From: Sipunculus nudus
Lineage: Eukaryota > Annelida > Sipuncula > Golfingiida > Sipunculidae
Length of the DNA stretch: 64,000 bases
Direction: 5' to 3'
Assembly: GCA_026874595.1 (NCBI GenBank)
Contig: CM049315.1
Coordinates: 70,255,916 to 70,319,915, forward strand
Shown: positions 58,604-64,000 of the stretch, piece by piece
Layout: every line of letters starts with the position of its first letter
Position numbering within the stretch: position 1 is the first letter of the stretch
Notes under the pieces: model-generated
Databases searched by the model: none
What the model was told of the DNA's origin: nothing
Seen by the model: only the letters and a program-made list of their open reading frames with translations
Position numbers and translations under genes: made by a program

Positions 58604-60395
58604 AAAAATGGTTGTACAAACTACAAAGCAGGTGAAAATGTGAAATATGACCAAAATTTGGAGGCTGCTGGTTGCGTGGGGCAAGTGGTTGCTTCATCAA
58701 AGTACCTTTCTACTGAAAAACTGCCTGTGCATAGGAAAAACTGTTGTGAACTTGTAATAAGTTACCAATAGTTAGCTTTTTAAGCATACTATATAACATC
58801 TACCATGTGTGAGAAAAAATATCATTGTGCATAACTCAGCATATTGGTGAATCCCTCTGCATGTTTGTTGAATATCTGCCCGCATGAACACAAGCATAGC
58901 TTGCATTCCTAACCGGATGATAGCCAACTTGAACAGCACACAGGTTACCAAAGAGGCAGATTTTTACTTGTATACAGTTCACATGTATGCTTTTGTGTCA
59001 AGTCATTATTTCTATCATCATGGTAAGATTATCAGCTTTTTAACACAATAACGATGCTACAGGATGGATGGTTGTTGTAGAGCATTCCCCCTTTTGTCTT
59101 GTGTCATAACTTGAGTAGGCCAACCAGTCCAATATAAATGCTTCCTGAGTCATGTATTCACAGCTAATGTCTGCAGTGCTTCATATATATTCGCAAAAAT
59201 GATTCGAGAGCATTCATACAGTTACTCCTCAGCTCATTCACCACAAGCTCAGTTTTTACTCAGCTGGCAGTCTATGCTCTGCCTTGGGGTCAAACGAGAC
59301 TAAAAATGCTTGATTGTTCTTCAGCTGGCCCTTTTCTTTGAAACCTACTGATGGGAGCAAAAAAGAAGTTCTACACTGACAGACCCAAAAAAATATTGAC
59401 TGGACATCTGTATAGACCTGGAATGAAACAAAAATTACTTGTTAGGTGACTTCTTGCAAATCAGCTGGACAGAAATAAATGCAGATAGATGATTTGAGGT
59501 GCGCTTTAAAAAACGTGATTAGCTTGTTTGTTTGGCTTTCTGCATGAATAAGACCATCGCAGGAAAATAGTTTGATTGAAAGAAAATCATTCTGTCTGCC
59601 ACGGCAAGCTATTGTATCACTATAAAGGCCATCTTATCATATTTGAAGTTTAGTGACAGTCGCAAAGTATTAGTATTCAGTTTTCTTTTCTTATCCCACT
59701 TGTCATTTGGAATTCAGAGATTATTTGCTAATATTTCAGTGAAATATGGATTATAATTCATGCAATTTGATGGAACAATAAAAATGTAAAAATAAGTAAC
59801 AGTCACATGGGTAAACTTAACCGGCAGATGGCGTGTATGCATTTCAGACACCAAAGCTCATTTAAATTTGTTAGTGAACAAGCGGTGGATCTGCTGCGTA
59901 TGGGCAAATATTATCTATGTTGGTGTAGCTGGGAATTGTTTTGAAACCACTTCCAATTAATCATTTAAGTGAAACCTCTCCGTAAAACCTTATAGAAAAC
60001 TTTTTCAATTACTGTGTGAATGTTTTAACTATTTTGAAACAATCAGTGTTTATATTTCTCATGTGGAAGGAATAATATTGGGTTCAAAGGTCACTATTGG
60101 GGCATTTCACATGCATTAGTCATGGTTTTAATCTAATTTGCAGAAATTAGCTTTCATGCATAAATAACAGCTGTAACTTAATTAATTAATCCCAACTATG
60201 TGAATTTTAGGAAATATTGTCCAGGAAGCATTATGAAAATACCTTGAGTTTGAGATATGTATTGATTATTTCATGGAATTATGGCAGTTTACACCTTTGT
60301 GTTTCTCTATGGTGTATCTTATCTTTTGTTTATGTTTCCTTTTCTTTCATTTATGGATGATGTCATGTGAAAAATGATTTAACATTTCTATATAT
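58604..60395. other. No gene recognised
   Basis: AT-rich with no repeats that I could define and no supported exon. Confidence 0.4.
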
Positions 60396-60574
60396 ACAGT
60401 GAAACTTGTGTAATAAGACCTTTTATGGGACTGGCCAAAGGTGCTCTTAATTCACTGCTGGTCTTATTGGACTGGTCTGATTAACTACTTAAGGTGAAGC
60501 TTTTAGGTTCAGACAAGGGTGGTCTTAATAGACAGGTGGTCTTTCTGGACAGGTGGTCTCTCAGGCAGGTTCCA

Positions 60575-60578
<4 letters not shown>
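60396..60578. mobile_element. MITE, ACAGTG...CACTGT family, in a TA tract
   Basis: The left end is ACAGTGAAACTTGTGTAATA and the right end is CAGGCAGGTTCCACTGT. The interior has GGTGGTCT/AAGACC words. Left flank TATAT and right flank ATATAT imply insertion into, or duplication of, TA. Same family as 305-466 and 11560-11681. Confidence 0.7.

Positions 60579-60631
<53 letters not shown>
60579..60631. repeat. TA microsatellite
   Basis: TA run abutting the right end of the MITE. Confidence 0.95.
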
Positions 60632-60633
<2 letters not shown>

Positions 60634-60649
60634 ATTCTCAAAAATCAAT

Positions 60650-60840
60650 TTGTGATGTTTGCATCTATTTGTGATGGCATTTCAGGAAAGAGGGGCTTGA
60701 CTGGGGTGACTTGGTAGCTTGTGATGTTTGGTATGCCTGAGACACTGCTGTTTGTCCCTTCATTAAAATTGTGATGTTTGTATCCATTTGTGATGGCATC
60801 TCAGGAAAGAGGGGTCTGACTGGGGTGACTTGATTACTAG
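60650..60840. repeat. Direct repeat, about 119 bp, two copies
   Basis: TTGTGATGTTTGCATCTATT, then TTTCAGGAAAGAGGGGCTTG and ACTGGGGTGACTTG, recurs 119 bases later (TCAGG at 60682 and 60801). A third partial TTGTGATGTTTAC lies near 60935. Confidence 0.75.
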
Positions 60841-61121
60841 AGGTGATTGTTAAATATAATACACACATATATTAGCAGTTTTTAGTAGCATTATACTTGT
60901 GTAGTTGTCTACTCTAATACCAGTGAAAATAAATTGTGATGTTTACCTTCTATGTCAGGGTGACAAGAAAATCGTTTTGAAAGTACTACCCTTAATCGTG
61001 CAACAAATGGCCTGCATGGGCTTTATTCATAACCTGTGAAGTAGGCTAGAACAGAGGCTAAACTGTGTTACACAACTTTGATAAGCTAATACATGTTATA
61101 ATAACATTCATATAGATTTTT

Positions 61122-61648
61122 AGCTCAGCTGACTGTAAGTCATCTGAGCTTTAGTCATGGTCCTTTGTCCATCATCCAGCCAGCTGGTGATCAATCCATT
61201 AACAGGGCACCTTTTATAACCATTTAACCTATGAATCCAGAATTTCTCATACTGTTAGATGTCCCCAAAATCTCCTACCATAAGGAAAATTGGTTAATTA
61301 GGACTTTGATCCTTAGAGATATTAAGGGAAAACATCTGTTTTCCATTAAAAACCGATTGTTACACTTCAAGATTGCCGAAAATCACATCCATTGATCTGT
61401 TTTGGATCATATTTATTATGTATATTCTTCTATACATTTCCTATGTACATACCAGAAATAAGGTCAGTATTGCATAATTTGTTGAAGTTATGGGCCCAAA
61501 CTTAATCCACCTTGTAAAAACTCAGGAAATACATTTACTCACTTAACCTGAGAATCGCTGAAGCTAGAGACTTTTTTTCTTGGATATAACTTCATTTAAT
61601 CAAGATTCAATTGTATACCCCAAATTAGATCTGAATTTTGCAAATTTC
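61122..61648 (+). mobile_element. Hairpin-headed element, type B, copy 3 (truncated)
   Basis: The head AGCTCAGCTGACT-GTA-AGTCATCTGAGCT is at 61122-61150. The body matches types at 44226 and 53284 (TTAGATGTCCCC, CAAGATTCAATTGTATACCC) and stops abruptly at the TATGCCCCC hairpin at 61649. Confidence 0.6.
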
Positions 61649-62346
61649 TATGCCCCCGCCACAAAGTGGCAGGGGCATATAGTTTTACCCATGTCTGTCG
61701 TTCTGTCAATCAGTCCTTCAGTCATTCCAAAATCAAACAGTTGTACGGACATTTTTTTCACATAACCTGCAGATATTGGCCTGATTTTTGAAGTGTGGGC
61801 AGAAAATGACCAGTTACAGATTGATTTTGTATTTCATCTGGGTCTAAGGGCAGATAATGAAAGGTTACAGAAGGAGTTCGCGCTTCATCCAGGTTGACCG
61901 ACTTTTGACCATTTGACCGCTCCTGAACATGGAAAATTTCATTAAAAATAGAAATTTTCATAAAAAATGCATATGTACAGACTTTTTTATCACAATGCCT
62001 GCAGATACAGGCCTGATTTTTGGTCTAAGGGCAGATAATGACCGGTTACAGATGGAGTTCGCGTTTCGTCCAGGTTGACCGACTTTTGACCAATTGACCA
62101 CTCCTGAACATGGAAAGTTTCATTAAAAATAGAAATTTTCATAAAAAATGCATATGTACGGACTTTTTTTTGCAAAGCCTGCAGATACTGCTCTGATATT
62201 ATATGTGTGGGCAGATAATGACCTGTTACAGATGGAGTTCACGTTTTTTCCAGGTTGACCTATTTCTGACCGTTTGATCGCTCCTGAACATAAAAAAATT
62301 TCATGAAAAAAAAGAAATTTTTGTGACAAATGTACATGTACAGCCT
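61649..62346 (+). mobile_element. Hairpin-headed element with 181-bp core
   Basis: The head TATGCCCCCGCCAC-AAA-GTGGCAGGGGCATA is at 61649-61679, followed by TCTGTCGTTCTGTCAATCAG. Three core units contain CCTGCAGATA, GGGCAGATAATGACC, CCAGGTTGACC and GCTCCTGAACAT at 61921, 62102 and 62282 (spacings 181 and 180). Confidence 0.75.
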
Positions 62347-62350
62347 TTTT

Positions 62351-64000
62351 AGCTCAGCTGACTGTAAGTCATCTGAGCTATAGGGATCACCTTTTGTCCG
62401 TCGGCCGTCTGGCCGTCCGGGCGTCTGTCCGTTAACAAAGCACAAATCGTAACCACTGGACCTGGAATCTTCTTACTTTACATCCAGAGAGGTCCATGAA
62501 AAAAACCTCCTTGGAAACCTGGAATTAGGTCTCTGTTACCCATATCCTTCGAGCTATGGGGCCCCAAAGTACCCCCCAGAATAGTGAAAAATTTCATACA
62601 AAAACTTCAATATCTCATTAACTACACCACTGATGATCATGATTTTTGGCATACTTATTGATCATGAGATGTTCCATCAGTTCCTGCAGACTGGTGGCGC
62701 CACCTGTATTTTTCGATTTTTTACGAATTTTTTTCTCTATTTTTGGGACCTTTAAAAATGTGGACATCTGTTTACAGGGCACAAATCGTAAATACTGGAC
62801 CTAGAATCTTCATTCTTGACATTCTGAGAGACCTATGAAAAGTCTCCATGGAAACCAGAAATTAGGTCTCTATTACCCATATCCTTCGAGCTATGGGGCC
62901 CCAAAATACCCCCAAGAATAGTGAAAAATTTCATACAAAAACTTCAATATCTCATTAACTACACCACTGATGGTCATGATTTTTGGCATACTTATTAATC
63001 ATGAGATGTTTCATTAGTTTCTGCAGACTGGTGGCGCCACCTGTATTTTTCTATTTTTTACGATTTTTTTTCTCTATTTTTGGGACCTTTAAAAATGTGG
63101 GCATCTGTTTACAGGGCACAAATATTAACCACTGGACCTGGAATCTTCATTCTTGATATTCTGAAAGACCTATGAAAAGTCTCAATGGAAACCAGAAATT
63201 AGGTCTCTGTTACCCATATCCTTTGAGCTATGGGGCCCCAAAGTACCCCCCAGAATAGTGAAAAATTTCATACAAAAACTTCAATATCCCATTAACTACA
63301 TCACTGATGGTCATGATTTTTGGCATACATATTAATCATGAGATGTTCCATCAGTTTCTGCAGACTGGTGGCGCCACCTGTATTTTTTCGATTTTTTACG
63401 ATTTTTTTTCTCTATTTTTGAGACCTTAAAAGATGCAGTCATCTGTTAACAGGGCACAAATCGTAACAACTGGACCTAGAATCTTCCATCTTGACATGCG
63501 TGGAGGCCCATGAAAAGTCTCCTTGGAAACCGGGAATTAGGTCTCTGTTACCCAGATTCTTCAAGCTATGGGGCTCTGAAGTACCCCCCAGAATAATGAA
63601 AATTTGATACAAAAACTCAAATATCTGAACAACTAATGTATTGATCACCATGATTCTTTGCATAGATATTGATCATGGGGTATTTCATTGGTTTCTGCAG
63701 ACTGGTGGCGCCACCTGTATTTTTACAATTTTCTTATTCTATTTTTGATACCTTAAAAGATGCGGTCATCTGATAACAGGGCACAAATCATAACGGCTGG
63801 ACCTAGAATCTTCTTTCTTGACATGCAGAGAGGCCAATGAAAAGACTTCTTGGAAACTGAAAATCAGGTCTCTGTTACCCAAAACCTCAGAGCCATGGGG
63901 CTCTGAAGTATCCCCCAGAATAATGCAAAATTTGATACAAAAGCTCAAGTATCTGAATAACCACTGCATTGATCACCAAGATTCTCTGCATGAATATTAA
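62351..64000 (+). mobile_element. Hairpin-headed satellite element, copy 3 (337-bp core), runs off the window
   Basis: The head AGCTCAGCTGACT-GTA-AGTCATCTGAGCT is at 62351-62379, then a TCCGTCGGCCGTC-type tract. The core markers at 62660, 62997, 63334 and 63671 are exactly 337 apart. No 3' end lies within the window. Confidence 0.8.

Overview
This is a eukaryotic, AT-rich genomic window. Two spliced protein-coding genes can be named, and most of the rest is transposable-element debris. The gene sequences, the dinucleotide and poly-C microsatellites and the style of the dispersed repeats suggest a lophotrochozoan animal, most likely a bivalve mollusc. That taxonomic call is inference.

Region 1 (1-9.4 kb). 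The window opens inside a plus-strand gene. Its last two coding exons (3-193 and 2783-2966) join in phase and encode the C-terminus of a fatty acid/sterol hydroxylase family protein, best matching FAXDC2. The convergent gene is MED7, the Mediator middle-module subunit, on the minus strand (coding exons 19453-19569 and 9668-10225, 224 aa in total). The intergenic space between them holds microsatellites and minisatellites.

Region 2 (9.4-21 kb). The single 9.2 kb intron in the MED7 coding region contains a complex of Ty3/gypsy-type LTR retrotransposon sequence. It has three LTRs (11778-12239 partial, 12615-13698, 18178-19262) bounded by a 5-bp target-site duplication, ATTAG. The large internal region encodes gag, protease and integrase, then RNase H downstream of integrase. 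This is the unusual Gmr1-like domain order, and most of the reverse transcriptase is deleted. Immediately upstream of the MED7 start codon is a tandem array of about 66-bp units, each repeating the exon's acceptor-like site plus the first seven codons.

Region 3 (22-29 kb). Two MITEs (22268-22690 with TA flanks; 25851-26158 with a TTA duplication) and a pair of inverted arms about 250 bp long (24538-24790 / 26610-26890).

Region 4 (28.9-39.4 kb). A decayed LINE reverse transcriptase is split into three pieces by two large insertions. One is 4.7 kb with CACTG-type inverted ends; the other is 3.7 kb with long inverted ends rich in an AAGATGGCGGC motif and carrying two SINE copies.

Region 5 (39.4-53 kb). 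A putative solo LTR (42158-42821) lies just upstream of an exon encoding a basic N-terminus with a PIP-box-like motif. There is also a hAT-type non-autonomous element with an 8-bp duplication (48616-49256), and several orphan exon-like open frames without an assignable gene.

Region 6 (53-64 kb, with related copies at 31.3, 44.2 and 10.3 kb). These are hairpin-headed satellite elements. Each has a short palindromic head, then a pyrimidine-rich TCCG/TCTG tract, then a tandem core with a family-specific period (about 337, 280 or 181 bp). Several end in the same terminal palindrome, TGACCCATGGGTCA. They nest in one another. This modular system is the most interesting candidate for something under-described.

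No rRNA, CRISPR or confident tRNA gene was seen. All calls rest on reading the sequence and recalled family features; no database search was run.
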